A stretch of 56,798 bases of DNA from FEN-1322 sp041663425 (lineage in GTDB: Bacteria; Omnitrophota; Gorgyraeia; 2-01-FULL-45-10), in contig JBAYMS010000006.1 of assembly GCA_041663425.1 (NCBI GenBank), positions 1 through 56,798 of the forward strand. Direction: 5' to 3'. The number at the start of each line of letters is the position of its first letter. The stretch's first letter is position 1. A program made the translations under genes and the position numbers. Shown piece after piece: positions 8,413 through 17,193 of the stretch. The notes beneath the pieces were generated by a model, which was not told the origin of the DNA, made no database searches, and was given only the letters and a program-made list of their open reading frames with translations.

Positions 8413-8428
8413 TGGCACAGATATTGCT
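8413..8428 (+). promoter_or_regulatory. Sigma-54 (-24/-12) promoter of the polysaccharide operon
   Basis: TGGCACA (8413-8419), four bases, TTGCT (8424-8428); the consensus is TGGCACR-N4-TTGCW. Transcription should start near 8439, giving a leader of about 74 bases before the ATG at 8513. The leader has a short dyad (ATGTC/GACAT around 8448-8464). Confidence 0.85.
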
Positions 8429-8512
8429 TATACAAGATGGTGTATATATGTCATAGACAGACATGGTTTTTATAATAACTAATAACAAACACTATACCAG
8501 GAGGATGTTGTA

Positions 8513-9505
8513 ATGGATGGACGACTGACAATCACAGAAGTTGCGAAATATGTTGGCGTAACGCCGAGAACCATCATGAGGTGGGAAAAGGGCGGCAAGA
8601 TAAAGCGTTCAAGACGCGATTGGCGCGGATGGAGGTTTTATCTTAAGGAAGATGTCGAAGACATCAGGAAGTTCTACGAAAGTACATATGAATACAATGA
8701 AGGAGATAAGGTGATCATGAATATGACTAAAGAGACTCTGGTTTCAGTGATCCTGGCGGCTTTTTTGGCCTTACCTATATTATGCGGCACAAGCTATGCC
8801 CAGACACCTGCTGCCAAGGCAAAAAGCGTTAATGAGACGCAATCAACGGTGGATATCAACCTTAACACATTGCCTGCTGTAAAGGCGCCTGAGTTTACAC
8901 CTGTGGAAGCGATGAAGTATACTCTCGGGCCTGATGATGTTATTGAAGTCGAGGTGAGAAGGCATCCTGAGTTTAGCGGGCAATATCCTGTCAATTCGGA
9001 AGGTAGAATAGAATATAAGTTTATAGGGGATATGATTGTTTCCGGTCTTACCAAAGCCCAACTGCAGGAAAAATTGGTAGCGACGCTGTCTGAATATATC
9101 ATAGAGCCCGACGTTAACGTTAGAATAGTTTCGTATTTAAGTAAAGTTTTCTATGTTGTTGGGGAAGTTAATAATCCCGGCAAATTTTATATGAAAGGTA
9201 ACAGTATTACGGTGCGCGAAGCATTGGTGCAGGCCGGTCTTCCGGTAACCGGTTCGGCGGCTATGAGAAAATGCCGTCTGGTAACACCTGACGCTAAGGG
9301 CCGAAGCAACTATAAATATATAAATGCGTATGCTCTGTTGTATGGGGGCGATCTAAGGCAGAATGTAGAAATGAAACCGGGCGACGTCCTTTACGTGCCT
9401 TCTACTGTAATATCCAAGATAATTCGCGTTGTAAGTCCTGTGACTAATGCTGTAAGTTCCGCTGCCGGTTCAGCTGCCGCTGGTGCAAGCGTAGTGGCGC
9501 TGTAA
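8513..9505 (+). CDS. Wza-like polysaccharide export protein with an in-frame N-terminal HTH domain
   Basis: One open frame of 330 codons. Residues 1-66 are an excisionase/MerR-type helix-turn-helix (LTITEVAKYVGVTPRTIMRW...GWRFYLKEDVEDI). Residues 69-98 are a signal peptide (TKETLVSVILAAFLALPILC, cleavage near SYA-Q). Then come a Poly_export domain (about 137-215, LGPDDVIEVEVRRHPEF) and an SLBB domain (about 218-300) as in outer-membrane Wza proteins. A good ribosome site (AGGAGG, 8499-8504) serves ATG 8513. A second site (AAGGAGA, 8700-8706) serves ATG 8717, which would give a normal exported Wza. Either two products share the frame, or a membrane-tethered regulator is made. A strong sigma-54 promoter lies upstream. 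Confidence 0.88.
   Translation: MDGRLTITEVAKYVGVTPRTIMRWEKGGKIKRSRRDWRGWRFYLKEDVEDIRKFYESTYEYNEGDKVIMNMTKETLVSVILAAFLALPILCGTSYAQTPAAKAKSVNETQSTVDINLNTLPAVKAPEFTPVEAMKYTLGPDDVIEVEVRRHPEFSGQYPVNSEGRIEYKFIGDMIVSGLTKAQLQEKLVATLSEYIIEPDVNVRIVSYLSKVFYVVGEVNNPGKFYMKGNSITVREALVQAGLPVTGSAAMRKCRLVTPDAKGRSNYKYINAYALLYGGDLRQNVEMKPGDVLYVPSTVISKIIRVVSPVTNAVSSAAGSAAAGASVVAL
8700..8719 (+). promoter_or_regulatory. Internal ribosome site and start for the exported form
   Basis: AAGGAGA at 8700-8706 lies 10 bases before the in-frame ATG 8717, with alternative starts GTG 8711 and ATG 8723. Initiation here yields a protein that begins directly with a signal peptide, the form expected of a Wza-family exporter. 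Confidence 0.6.
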
Positions 9506-9531
9506 GTTCTAACTATTAAGGAGAACATTAG

Positions 9532-10851
9532 ATGGAAGAAAAATCGATGAAACAATTGAACCCGGTAGATTATCTTAAAGTTTTATTCAGGCGTAAATGG
9601 CTGATAATCATCCCGGTGTTTATAGGAATGGTCGGAGGAATAATGATGGGCAATATATTGCCCAAGATGTACAGGTCATCCACTCTGATACTTGTCGAAG
9701 AGGGCAAAGTTTTAAATCCTCTGATGCAGGGTATCGCGGTTTCGACGAGCGTGGCTCAGCGTCTAAATATGCTACGTGAGCAGATTTTGGGATGGGATAG
9801 AATGATGCAGCTGATAAAAAATCTGCAGCTGGATAAAGACATAAAGAGCCAGCCTGATTTTGAAGCCTTAGTTAAAAAACTAAGAGCTAATATAGGTGTG
9901 AGTTTGAGGCATCAGAATCTCGTTACCATATCTTATGAAGGTAAAAATCCTGCTGAAGCGCAGAAGATAGTTAAAACTATAACCGATATTTTTATTGCTG
10001 AGAACGTGAGACAGCAGAGTAAAGAGGCGGAAAGCGCTATCGATTTCATGAATGACCAGGTTGAATTATTTCAGAAGAAATTGAAGCAGGCAGAGATAGC
10101 CAGCATGAATGATCAGATTAAAAAACTCATGGTAGATTCCACTGAAAAGCATCCGATGGTTGTAGAACTTAAAAAGAAGATGGCGTCTGCGCAGAAAGAG
10201 CTTGATCAGGGTAATTATACTGTAGATGAAGCTGCGTTAGCGGATCCGGGACAGGATAGCGCTACGGTGAAGGCTCAGATAACCAAGCTTAAAGAGGAGC
10301 TTGCAAATCAGACTGTAGATTCTACAGATACTACTCCCGGGGTGAACAGGTCTAAGTTGGCAGGAGTGTCCAATGATAAGCTGTATAAGCTTCTTCTTCT
10401 GGATAAACTTGATAAGTCTGCAGCCAGGGATGAGGGTGTTACTCAGAAGATCTATAATGAGCTTTTGTCCAGGCTTGAGACGGCAAAAATAACCCAAAGG
10501 CTCGAAGCCTCGAGAGAGGGAACGCGCTACACGATACTGGATCCTGCGAGATTACCGCTGAAGCCGGCAAAGCCTAATAAAATGATGGTACTGTTAACAG
10601 GTATCTTTATTGGAGCTGTGGTGGGTGTGGGTTTTGTATTTCTTGCGGAGCTTTTTGACCACTCGTTCCTTGGCATAGACGAAGCCAAGGCGTTTTTGGA
10701 TCTTCCTGTTTTCGGTGCTGTGTCGAAGATAATTACGCTGGAAGACCTGAATATTCAGAAGATGAGAAATGCCAAATTTACGATCGTGTCGGCGGTTACC
10801 GGCGTTGTTCTTCTTGTTGTGGTGATATTTAACGTTTTCTTAGGAAATTAA
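9532..10851 (+). CDS. Chain-length determinant / GumC-like polysaccharide co-polymerase
   Basis: 439 residues with the Wzz fold: a cytoplasmic N-terminal helix (NPVDYLKVLFRRKWLIIIPV), TM1 at about 25-45, a long periplasmic coiled-coil region (about 60-345) and TM2 near 350-372 with the Pro-rich lead-in ILDPARLPLKPAKPNK. A third membrane helix ends the protein (about 415-437). It controls polymer length and links inner-membrane synthesis to the Wza-like exporter encoded 26 bases upstream. The kinase domain found in Wzc is absent here and is supplied by the separate gene at 11764. Ribosome site AAGGAG precedes ATG 9532. The type matches chain-length proteins of exosortase-associated polysaccharide loci. 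Confidence 0.9.
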   Translation: MEEKSMKQLNPVDYLKVLFRRKWLIIIPVFIGMVGGIMMGNILPKMYRSSTLILVEEGKVLNPLMQGIAVSTSVAQRLNMLREQILGWDRMMQLIKNLQLDKDIKSQPDFEALVKKLRANIGVSLRHQNLVTISYEGKNPAEAQKIVKTITDIFIAENVRQQSKEAESAIDFMNDQVELFQKKLKQAEIASMNDQIKKLMVDSTEKHPMVVELKKKMASAQKELDQGNYTVDEAALADPGQDSATVKAQITKLKEELANQTVDSTDTTPGVNRSKLAGVSNDKLYKLLLLDKLDKSAARDEGVTQKIYNELLSRLETAKITQRLEASREGTRYTILDPARLPLKPAKPNKMMVLLTGIFIGAVVGVGFVFLAELFDHSFLGIDEAKAFLDLPVFGAVSKIITLEDLNIQKMRNAKFTIVSAVTGVVLLVVVIFNVFLGN

Positions 10852-10862
10852 CCCTTTGACAA

Positions 10863-10882
10863 ACTCAGGGTTAATCCTGAGT
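10863..10882 (+). other. Intercistronic stem-loop
   Basis: ACTCAGG (10863-10869) pairs perfectly with CCTGAGT (10876-10882) around a 6-base loop, in the 55-base gap between the chain-length gene and the ATPase. No T-run follows, so it is more likely an mRNA stability or processing element than a terminator. Confidence 0.5.
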
Positions 10883-10906
10883 AAAGCCGAAGGATAGAGG
10901 CGACAA

Positions 10907-11788
10907 ATGTACGAAAAATATTACGGATTTAATGATAAGCCGTTTAACCTGACGCCCGACTCCAAATTCTTTTTCGCGAGCGCTAAGCATGAGGAGGCGT
11001 TAAATTGCCTTCTGTTGGCCATAAGCGAGAGGAATGGGTTCGTTGTGATCACTGGTGAGATAGGCTCGGGAAAGACCACAGTATGCAGGACTCTGCTGAA
11101 CAAGCTTGATCCTACAACAAAAGTGGCTTTGGTCCTGAATACACACCTTGGCAAGAAAGAGCTTCTTACTACTATATTGGAAGATCTGGGTATAGAGTAT
11201 AGCTCGACGTCAAAGACGCATCTTATCTCGGCGCTTAATAAGTATCTTATTAAGCAAGCGTCGAACGACACAAACGTAGTGCTGATAATAGACGAAGCGC
11301 AGAATCTCACTCCGTCTGTAATAGAAGAAATAAGGATGCTTTCCAACCTCGAAACTGAAAGAGAGAAATTGATCCAGATAGTCCTGATGGGTCAGCCTGA
11401 GCTGAGAAAGAAACTGGCTATGCCTAAATTGGAACAATTCAGGCAAAGGGTAGTTTTTCATTATCATCTGGATCCTCTTACGCATGTTGAGACTAAGGAT
11501 TATATAAAACACCGCCTGAAAAAGGCAGGAAATGAATTTGCAAATATATTTACCGAAGATGCTATAGACGAGGTTTATGTTTATTCGAAAGGCGTGCCGC
11601 GTCTTATAAACCTCATCTGCCACAATGCGCTTATAAGCGGTCTGGTGCATGAAGCCAGGCAGATAGATGGCGCAATAGTTCTGGAAGCTATAAAAGAATC
11701 TGTTCTCGCATATACGCAAGACACAGTACATGAAGTGCATGACGAACCTAAGGGGGCCCCAATATGGGACGAATTACTGAAGCATTAA
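10907..11788 (+). CDS. ExeA/GspA-like AAA ATPase of exosortase-linked polysaccharide loci
   Basis: 293 residues beginning MYEKYYGFNDKPFNLTPDSK, the hallmark N-terminus of ExeA-type ATPases. Walker A is GEIGSGKT (about 49-56) and Walker B is VVLIIDEAQ (about 126-134); an arginine-bearing LEQFRQRV segment follows. The peptidoglycan-binding C-terminal domain of ExeA is missing, as in the shorter PEP-CTERM-associated ATPase family that normally sits between chain-length and kinase genes, exactly as here. It probably drives assembly or regulation of the export complex in the cytoplasm. Its end overlaps the next start by 25 bases, so the two are translationally coupled. Confidence 0.9.
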   Translation: MYEKYYGFNDKPFNLTPDSKFFFASAKHEEALNCLLLAISERNGFVVITGEIGSGKTTVCRTLLNKLDPTTKVALVLNTHLGKKELLTTILEDLGIEYSSTSKTHLISALNKYLIKQASNDTNVVLIIDEAQNLTPSVIEEIRMLSNLETEREKLIQIVLMGQPELRKKLAMPKLEQFRQRVVFHYHLDPLTHVETKDYIKHRLKKAGNEFANIFTEDAIDEVYVYSKGVPRLINLICHNALISGLVHEARQIDGAIVLEAIKESVLAYTQDTVHEVHDEPKGAPIWDELLKH

Positions 11789-12603
11789 AAAAAGTAGCTG
11801 ATGAACGAGTTTCGCGAATACAGAAAAAAGCGGAAGTGCAATATGTCGTAAAGCGGGTCGAAAATACAAAGATCGAGCCGCATATCGTTGCTTTCCACGA
11901 TTCCGCATCTCCTGTCGGCGAACAATATAAAATAATACGGACAAATCTGCAATCTCTGAAGCTAAAAGGGGATTATAAGACTTTTCTTATGACGAGCTCT
12001 CTTAATGGAGAAGGCAAGACCGTAACATCTGTGAATCTTGCGCTTACTATGGCGCACGATCTTAACGGCAAGTCTATCCTTCTTATAGACGCCGATATGC
12101 GTAAAGGTAAGGTCGCTAAGTATCTGGGTCTGAACAATAAACCCGGATTGTCTGAGATATTGACCGGTGAGGTTGAAGTAGAAGCCACATTTGTCAGTCC
12201 CAACATACCGAATTTTACGGTGATACCTTCAGGCAAGGTGCCTAAAAATCCTGCTGAGCTATTAGCGTCAAAAAAAATGTCAACCTTCCTGGCGTCTGTA
12301 AAGGCGAGGTTTGATTATATATTTATCGATTCACCGCCCGTTATGCCTCTTACCGATCCATGCATACTTGGCGCAATGGCCGACGGAGTTATAATGGTCG
12401 TGCAGGCTGGCAGGACGCAGCGCGATATGGTTAGAACTGTAGAAAACCGCCTACAGCAGGCTCATGCGAAGCTGCTGGGCTTCATAATAACTAACGTCGA
12501 ATATCATTTGCCGCATTATCTTTACAGATATGTAAATGAATACGACGGTTACAAAGCGTATTATCAAACAGAGACTAAAGTCCAAGAAACAGTGGGGGTA
12601 TAG
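11764..12603 (+). CDS. Cytoplasmic bacterial tyrosine autokinase (CpsD/CapB type)
   Basis: 279 residues of BY-kinase type. Walker A lies in TSSLNGEGKTVTSVNLALTM, Walker A' is ILLIDADMRKGK and Walker B is YIFIDSPPVMPLTDP. The C-terminus carries the expected tyrosine cluster (YLYRYVNEYDGYKAYY), the site of autophosphorylation. It lacks membrane segments and so must work with the separate chain-length protein at 9532, a split Wzc arrangement. It would cycle phosphorylation to control polymer export. The start at 11764 lies inside the preceding ATPase gene. The type matches the tyrosine kinase of exosortase-linked polysaccharide loci. Confidence 0.92.
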   Translation: MGRITEALKKVADERVSRIQKKAEVQYVVKRVENTKIEPHIVAFHDSASPVGEQYKIIRTNLQSLKLKGDYKTFLMTSSLNGEGKTVTSVNLALTMAHDLNGKSILLIDADMRKGKVAKYLGLNNKPGLSEILTGEVEVEATFVSPNIPNFTVIPSGKVPKNPAELLASKKMSTFLASVKARFDYIFIDSPPVMPLTDPCILGAMADGVIMVVQAGRTQRDMVRTVENRLQQAHAKLLGFIITNVEYHLPHYLYRYVNEYDGYKAYYQTETKVQETVGV

Positions 12604-12605
12604 CA

Positions 12606-13568
12606 ATGAAATTTTTGATCACAGGCGGCGCTGGTTTTATCGGTTCACATATAACGGAGCGCTTGCTTAAAGAAGGTCATTTTGTCCGGGTGCTTGATAA
12701 CTTTTCGAGCGGTAAAGAAACGAATCTTTATTTTACCAGCACGTTAGGTCCAGACCGCTTTGAATTAATAAAAGGCGATATCTGTGATTACGACACATGT
12801 TTAAAGGCTTGCAGCGGCATGAATTATGTCCTGCATCAGGCTGCTCTTCGAAGCGTTCCAAAATCGATGAACATGCCTCATGAGTATAATGCTGTAAACA
12901 TAGACGGAACAGTGAATGTTCTACAGGCAGCGCTGAAATCCGGAATTAAAAGGGTGGTCCTTGCTTCATCCAGTTCGATCTATGGAAATGCTGTTACATT
13001 TCCGCAGGTAGAAACTGACGCATCTCTTTTAATATCGCCATACGCATTGACCAAATTGGCCGCAGAATATTACAGCAGGGTTTTCAGCGAAAATTACGGA
13101 CTGGAGACTGTGAACCTTCGTTATTTTAATGTCTTCGGACCGAGACAATCGCTCGATGATGAATATGCGGTAGTTATACCAAAATTCATAGATTGCATAT
13201 TGGATGACCGCAAACCGCCGATACATGGGACCGGTAAGCAATCCCGCGACTTCACTTACATAGATAACGTAGTCAACGCGAACATACTGTCCGCGACAAC
13301 GCCGGGCATAAAATGTGAAGTATTTAACGTGGCTTGCGGAACGGATAATTCCATACTTGAGCTGGTCGAGATACTTAACAAAATAACCGGAAAATCGATA
13401 AAGCCGGTTTTTGAACCCAGCCGTCAGGGCGATGTGCCGCGCACGCTTGCAGACATATCGAAGATAAAAGCGAAACTAGGCTACGAACCTAAAATAAATT
13501 TTGAAGAAGGCCTGCGAAAGACGGTTGACTGGTTTTCTATGAAAATGGAAGCTACGGCCCGTAGATAA
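12606..13568 (+). CDS. NAD-dependent sugar epimerase (UDP-GlcNAc/UDP-Glc 4-epimerase type)
   Basis: 320 residues of the extended SDR family. NAD loop GGAGFIGS (about 7-14), SSSSIYG with the catalytic Ser, and the YALTK active-site Tyr/Lys motif are all visible. NLRYFNVFGPRQ and the substrate-binding C-terminus resemble WbpP/TviC-type UDP-N-acetylhexosamine 4-epimerases more than GalE. It supplies an epimerised nucleotide sugar for the polysaccharide. It begins 2 bases after the kinase stop and is followed by a glycosyltransferase-like gene 8 bases later. Exact substrate cannot be decided. Confidence 0.88.
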   Translation: MKFLITGGAGFIGSHITERLLKEGHFVRVLDNFSSGKETNLYFTSTLGPDRFELIKGDICDYDTCLKACSGMNYVLHQAALRSVPKSMNMPHEYNAVNIDGTVNVLQAALKSGIKRVVLASSSSIYGNAVTFPQVETDASLLISPYALTKLAAEYYSRVFSENYGLETVNLRYFNVFGPRQSLDDEYAVVIPKFIDCILDDRKPPIHGTGKQSRDFTYIDNVVNANILSATTPGIKCEVFNVACGTDNSILELVEILNKITGKSIKPVFEPSRQGDVPRTLADISKIKAKLGYEPKINFEEGLRKTVDWFSMKMEATARR

Positions 13569-13576
13569 TATTAAAA

Positions 13577-14494
13577 ATGTTATATAAGACGAGAGAGTCC
13601 TTAAATAGGAAGTGGTTTGACTACAGCTGCAGAGGTATTTTATCGACGCCGCCGATACAAACAAAGAAATCCGGGGCAATTATCCTGAGCATGGTAGCGC
13701 ATCGGGATGTGCTGATGTATCTTATCGCTGTTAAATCTATTTATAAGTATATAAATGCGGGGGAGATAGTTGTTCTGAACGATGGAACGATTACGGATAG
13801 GGACATAGCCCTGCTGAAATATCATTTTTCTTCTTTAGTCGTTCACGATCTCGCTGATGTGAATACTGGAAGGTGTCCAAAGGGTGGAACGTGGGAGAGG
13901 CTTTTTCTTATAAGCGAGTATGCGAAGCAATATTACGTGGTGCAGATCGATTCTGACACTATTACTACTTCCGACGTGTCGGAAGTAGCTGAGTGTCTGG
14001 AAAATAACCGCAGTTTTACGCTGGGCACGGAAGTCGGACAAAGTTTTCAGCCTATACGGAAAATATCCGAAAGAATGAAGGCGGAGGACGGTTTGCATGT
14101 TCAGGTGATGTCTGAGAAGAATTTTGATAAGCTGAAGAACAATGAACGTCTTATGTATGCCCGAGGATGTTCCGGTTTTGCCGGTTTTGCTAAGGGTTCG
14201 TTCTCATGGAATGATGTTGAAAGCTTCTCGCAGCAAATGGACGATATTCTGGGCAGTAAATGGACTGAGTGGGGGAGCGAACAAGTAACGTCTAATTATA
14301 TTGTGGCGAATTCGCAGCATGCTGAAGTGCTGCCGTATTCTAAGTATGCCAGTTATTATCCTCATCTTAACGTTAATTATGACAACAGTTCATTTTTGCA
14401 TTTTATCGGCAAGAATCGATTTAAGAATAATTTATATATTAAAAAAGCACAGGTTGCTATCAAGAATAATATAGGGAGATCGAGTAATGGGTGA
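13577..14494 (+). CDS. Putative GT-A fold glycosyltransferase
   Basis: 305 residues without a familiar family signature. An N-terminal Rossmann-like part (SGAIILSMVAHRDVLMYLIA, then EIVVLNDGTITDRDI) leads to YYVVQIDSDTIT, a DxD-like metal-binding motif. A later WGSEQVTSNYIVA and SSFLHFIGKNRFK resemble the acceptor region and the terminal His of GT8-like or related nucleotide-diphospho-sugar transferases. Its position between a sugar epimerase and an O-antigen ABC permease supports sugar transfer in the same pathway. Its stop overlaps the permease start by 8 bases. Confidence 0.55.
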   Translation: MLYKTRESLNRKWFDYSCRGILSTPPIQTKKSGAIILSMVAHRDVLMYLIAVKSIYKYINAGEIVVLNDGTITDRDIALLKYHFSSLVVHDLADVNTGRCPKGGTWERLFLISEYAKQYYVVQIDSDTITTSDVSEVAECLENNRSFTLGTEVGQSFQPIRKISERMKAEDGLHVQVMSEKNFDKLKNNERLMYARGCSGFAGFAKGSFSWNDVESFSQQMDDILGSKWTEWGSEQVTSNYIVANSQHAEVLPYSKYASYYPHLNVNYDNSSFLHFIGKNRFKNNLYIKKAQVAIKNNIGRSSNG

Positions 14495-15272
14495 AATGAT
14501 CAAAGAACTTATCCAGTATCGCGAGCTTTTGATGGCTCTGAGCTGGCGCAATATAACAATACGATATAAGCAGACTATAATGGGATTTATGTGGGCATTA
14601 TTTATGCCGGCGCTTATAGTCTTATCGGGCGTTGTGGTGCAGCAGGCTATGTCCGTAATTTCGGGTAAGCCTCTTCAGTTTACGCAGATAGCTTCCGTAG
14701 CTGTAAAGTCGCTGCCATGGGCATTCTTTGTAGGAACGCTGAAGATGGCTGTTAACAGCCTGGTCGGCAACATGAACCTGGTTACCAAGATATACTTTCC
14801 AAGGGAAATGTTTCCATTCTCGGCGGTAATTTCTCAGCTTTATGATTTTGCCATAGCTGGAATTGTGCTTGCGGTGATCCTGTTTTTTGCCGGTGTAGGC
14901 GCAAGCATCTACATTCTTTGGCTTCCTGTTTTATTATTATTTCTCGTCCTGTTTACCACAGGATTGAGTTTGGTCCTGGCGAGCAGCAACCTCTTCTTCA
15001 GGGATGTAAAATATATAGTCGATGTGATCCTGACGTTCGGAATATTTTTTACCCCGGTTTTTTACAGTGCAAGTATGTTTGGGAAATGGAAAACCCTCCT
15101 ATTATTAAATCCTATGGGAGCAATCCTGGAAGGCATAAATGATGTAGTGATTTTACATCAGGCTCCGGATCCGGCGTGGATTTTATATGCCGCCGTATGG
15201 TCTGTGGGCGGTTTTTTTCTTGCCTGGTGGATATTCCATAAGACCGAACCGGCATTCGCCGAAAACATATAA
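14487..15272 (+). CDS. wzm: ABC-2 polysaccharide exporter, permease subunit (Wzm)
   Basis: 261 residues with six membrane helices and the N-terminal amphipathic stretch ELIQYRELLMALSWRNITIR plus RYKQTIMGFMWALFMP typical of O-antigen/capsule ABC-2 permeases. IYFPREMFPFSAVISQL and LFFRDVKYIVDVIL are further family blocks. It forms the channel for lipid-linked polysaccharide with the Wzt ATPase encoded 15 bases downstream. Having this ABC route beside a Wza/Wzz/ligase set in one operon is unusual. Confidence 0.93.
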   Translation: MGEMIKELIQYRELLMALSWRNITIRYKQTIMGFMWALFMPALIVLSGVVVQQAMSVISGKPLQFTQIASVAVKSLPWAFFVGTLKMAVNSLVGNMNLVTKIYFPREMFPFSAVISQLYDFAIAGIVLAVILFFAGVGASIYILWLPVLLLFLVLFTTGLSLVLASSNLFFRDVKYIVDVILTFGIFFTPVFYSASMFGKWKTLLLLNPMGAILEGINDVVILHQAPDPAWILYAAVWSVGGFFLAWWIFHKTEPAFAENI

Positions 15273-15287
15273 TCTAAAGGACATTCA

Positions 15288-16532
15288 ATGAACGCGATAG
15301 AATTTAAAAACGTTTCGAAGAAATTTAAAAAAGGTGAGCAGTTTGACTCTCTCCGTGATTTTATACCGAGCCTGATAAAAGGGATGTTCGGAAAAAAAGA
15401 CGCGGAGCTTCACGGTAAAGAGTTCTGGGCCGTGAAAGATGTAAGTTTTGAGCTGAAAAAAGGCGAAACATTAGGCATTATCGGTCCTAACGGAGCAGGA
15501 AAAAGCACCATACTGAAAATGCTGAGCAGAATATTGAAGCCTACTATGGGCGAGCTTAAAATAAATGGAAAGCTGAGCGCGCTTCTTGAAGCGGGCGCAG
15601 GGTTTCACCCTGATCTTACGGGCAGAGAAAACGTTTATCTGTCTGGTGCTATTATCGGCATGAAAAAGAAGGATATAGATAAGAAATTTGATTCAATTGT
15701 GGCCTTCTCTGAACTGGGAGATTTCATTGATACGCCAGTAAAGAGATATTCTTCGGGTATGCATGTGAGGCTTGGTTTTGCGGTAGCTGCCCATATGGAT
15801 CCGGAGATTCTGTTAATCGACGAAGTTCTTGCGGTAGGCGATATGACTTTTCAGTCTAAATGCATTGAGAAAGTTCGCAATCTTGTTGATAAAGGTGTAA
15901 CGATCATATTCATATCGCACGACCTAAGTGCAGTGTCTGGCATCTGCAAGAAAACGATTGTTTTGTGCAGCGGACAGATTCATTTTGCCGGTGATACAAA
16001 AAAAGCCATTTTTGAATACAAAGAGGCTATCAATAGTAAAAGGGGCAAGCCCAAGAGTTTTAATGATGATAACGCTATGTCTATTAACACAGATAAGCCT
16101 GTGGAAATAGAAAATGTGCTTTTTTTTGATAAATCCGGACATAGCAGGCAAGAGTTTGCAACTGGAGAAACAGTGGTAGTCAGGATGGAATTTAATGCTA
16201 AGCGAACGATAAAAAATCCTGTTTTTGGTATAGCCATAACAAGGTCGGACGGTGTGTATGTGTATGGACCAAATACACATATCGACGAATATGTAGTTGA
16301 TGAAATTTCGGGCAGAGGGATGGTTGAGCTTGAGTATAGCCCGATAAATTTATTAGCTGGAGATTATTTTGTTTCAGCCGGAATATTTACCAAGGGTGGT
16401 TTGGCAGCGTATGATTTTCATGATAAAAAGTATATTTTTTCTATAGATGGTAGCAGGGATGAACAGGGTATAATATTTTTAAAACATGAATGGAGATTGC
16501 ATGAAAAAAATGTTATACAGAATCAGCTGTAA
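15288..16532 (+). CDS. wzt: ABC-2 polysaccharide exporter, ATPase with carbohydrate-binding tail (Wzt)
   Basis: 414 residues. The nucleotide-binding domain (1-240) has Walker A GPNGAGKST, a KRYSSGMHVRLGFAVA signature and Walker B ILLIDEVLAVGD, all typical of the Wzt/TagH branch. A C-terminal beta-sandwich (about 265-405; EIENVLFFDKSGHSRQEFAT, then GVYVYGPNTHID) matches the Wzt_C domain, which reads the polymer end before export. It works with the permease just upstream. Its 3' end overlaps the start of the acetyltransferase gene by 32 bases. Confidence 0.94.
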   Translation: MNAIEFKNVSKKFKKGEQFDSLRDFIPSLIKGMFGKKDAELHGKEFWAVKDVSFELKKGETLGIIGPNGAGKSTILKMLSRILKPTMGELKINGKLSALLEAGAGFHPDLTGRENVYLSGAIIGMKKKDIDKKFDSIVAFSELGDFIDTPVKRYSSGMHVRLGFAVAAHMDPEILLIDEVLAVGDMTFQSKCIEKVRNLVDKGVTIIFISHDLSAVSGICKKTIVLCSGQIHFAGDTKKAIFEYKEAINSKRGKPKSFNDDNAMSINTDKPVEIENVLFFDKSGHSRQEFATGETVVVRMEFNAKRTIKNPVFGIAITRSDGVYVYGPNTHIDEYVVDEISGRGMVELEYSPINLLAGDYFVSAGIFTKGGLAAYDFHDKKYIFSIDGSRDEQGIIFLKHEWRLHEKNVIQNQL

Positions 16533-17193
16533 AATAATCTCCGGGTGCAGGCGAGCTAACGCTTGGTTAAACAAAGGGAGCACCATTAAAAACATTAACC
16601 CCGGCGACATGGAGGCGATGCGCAGCGTTAAAGCATTGGGTGATAATGTTAAAGTAGGGCGGTGGACTTACGTTGGTGATAGATCGCGAGCCATTTTGCT
16701 TACAAGCGATAGAAGAGTGGAGATAGGAAAATTTTGCTCTATCGCTGAAGATGTACTTATTTTTGCCGGAGGAGAGCACGGGCATCGTGTTAAAGTCAGC
16801 ACTTATCCATTTAAAGCAAAGCTTATGGGCGCAAACCCGAATCCCGACGATATATCTAATGGGCCGGTTATTATTGGAAATGATGTATGGATAGGGAGTA
16901 GGGCAATAATTCTTTCCGGTGTTACCATTAGCAATGGGGCCGTGATTGGTGCGGGGGCTGTAGTAAGATGCGATGTGCCACCATATGCTATTGTGGCAGG
17001 GGTGCCAGGGAAAATAGTTGGTTATCGATTTTCCGAGGATATTATTGAGAAACTACTTGCTATTGCATGGTGGGAATGGAGCGATGATGAAATTGCAAAA
17101 AAAATAGATGTTTTTTATGGTACTGTGCAGAATTTTGTCGATAAGTATTATTTAAAAAATAACAAAGAAATTGTCAGCACCAATATACGATGA
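16501..17193 (+). CDS. Hexapeptide-repeat acetyltransferase (CatB/VatD-like)
   Basis: 230 residues from ATG 16501, chosen because a GGAG site sits 7 bases upstream; an ATG at 16486 has none. The left-handed beta-helix pattern is clear: VKVGRWTYVG, VEIGKFCSIAEDVLIFAG, VIIGNDVWIGSRAIILSGVT, then IGAGAVV. The conserved His lies in GGEHGH, and the PPYAIVAGVPGKIVGYRF end is typical of xenobiotic/sugar acetyltransferases. It probably O-acetylates a sugar of the polymer. The gene and its downstream neighbour look more AT-rich than the rest of the operon, suggesting a swapped-in cassette. Confidence 0.85.
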   Translation: MKKMLYRISCKIISGCRRANAWLNKGSTIKNINPGDMEAMRSVKALGDNVKVGRWTYVGDRSRAILLTSDRRVEIGKFCSIAEDVLIFAGGEHGHRVKVSTYPFKAKLMGANPNPDDISNGPVIIGNDVWIGSRAIILSGVTISNGAVIGAGAVVRCDVPPYAIVAGVPGKIVGYRFSEDIIEKLLAIAWWEWSDDEIAKKIDVFYGTVQNFVDKYYLKNNKEIVSTNIR

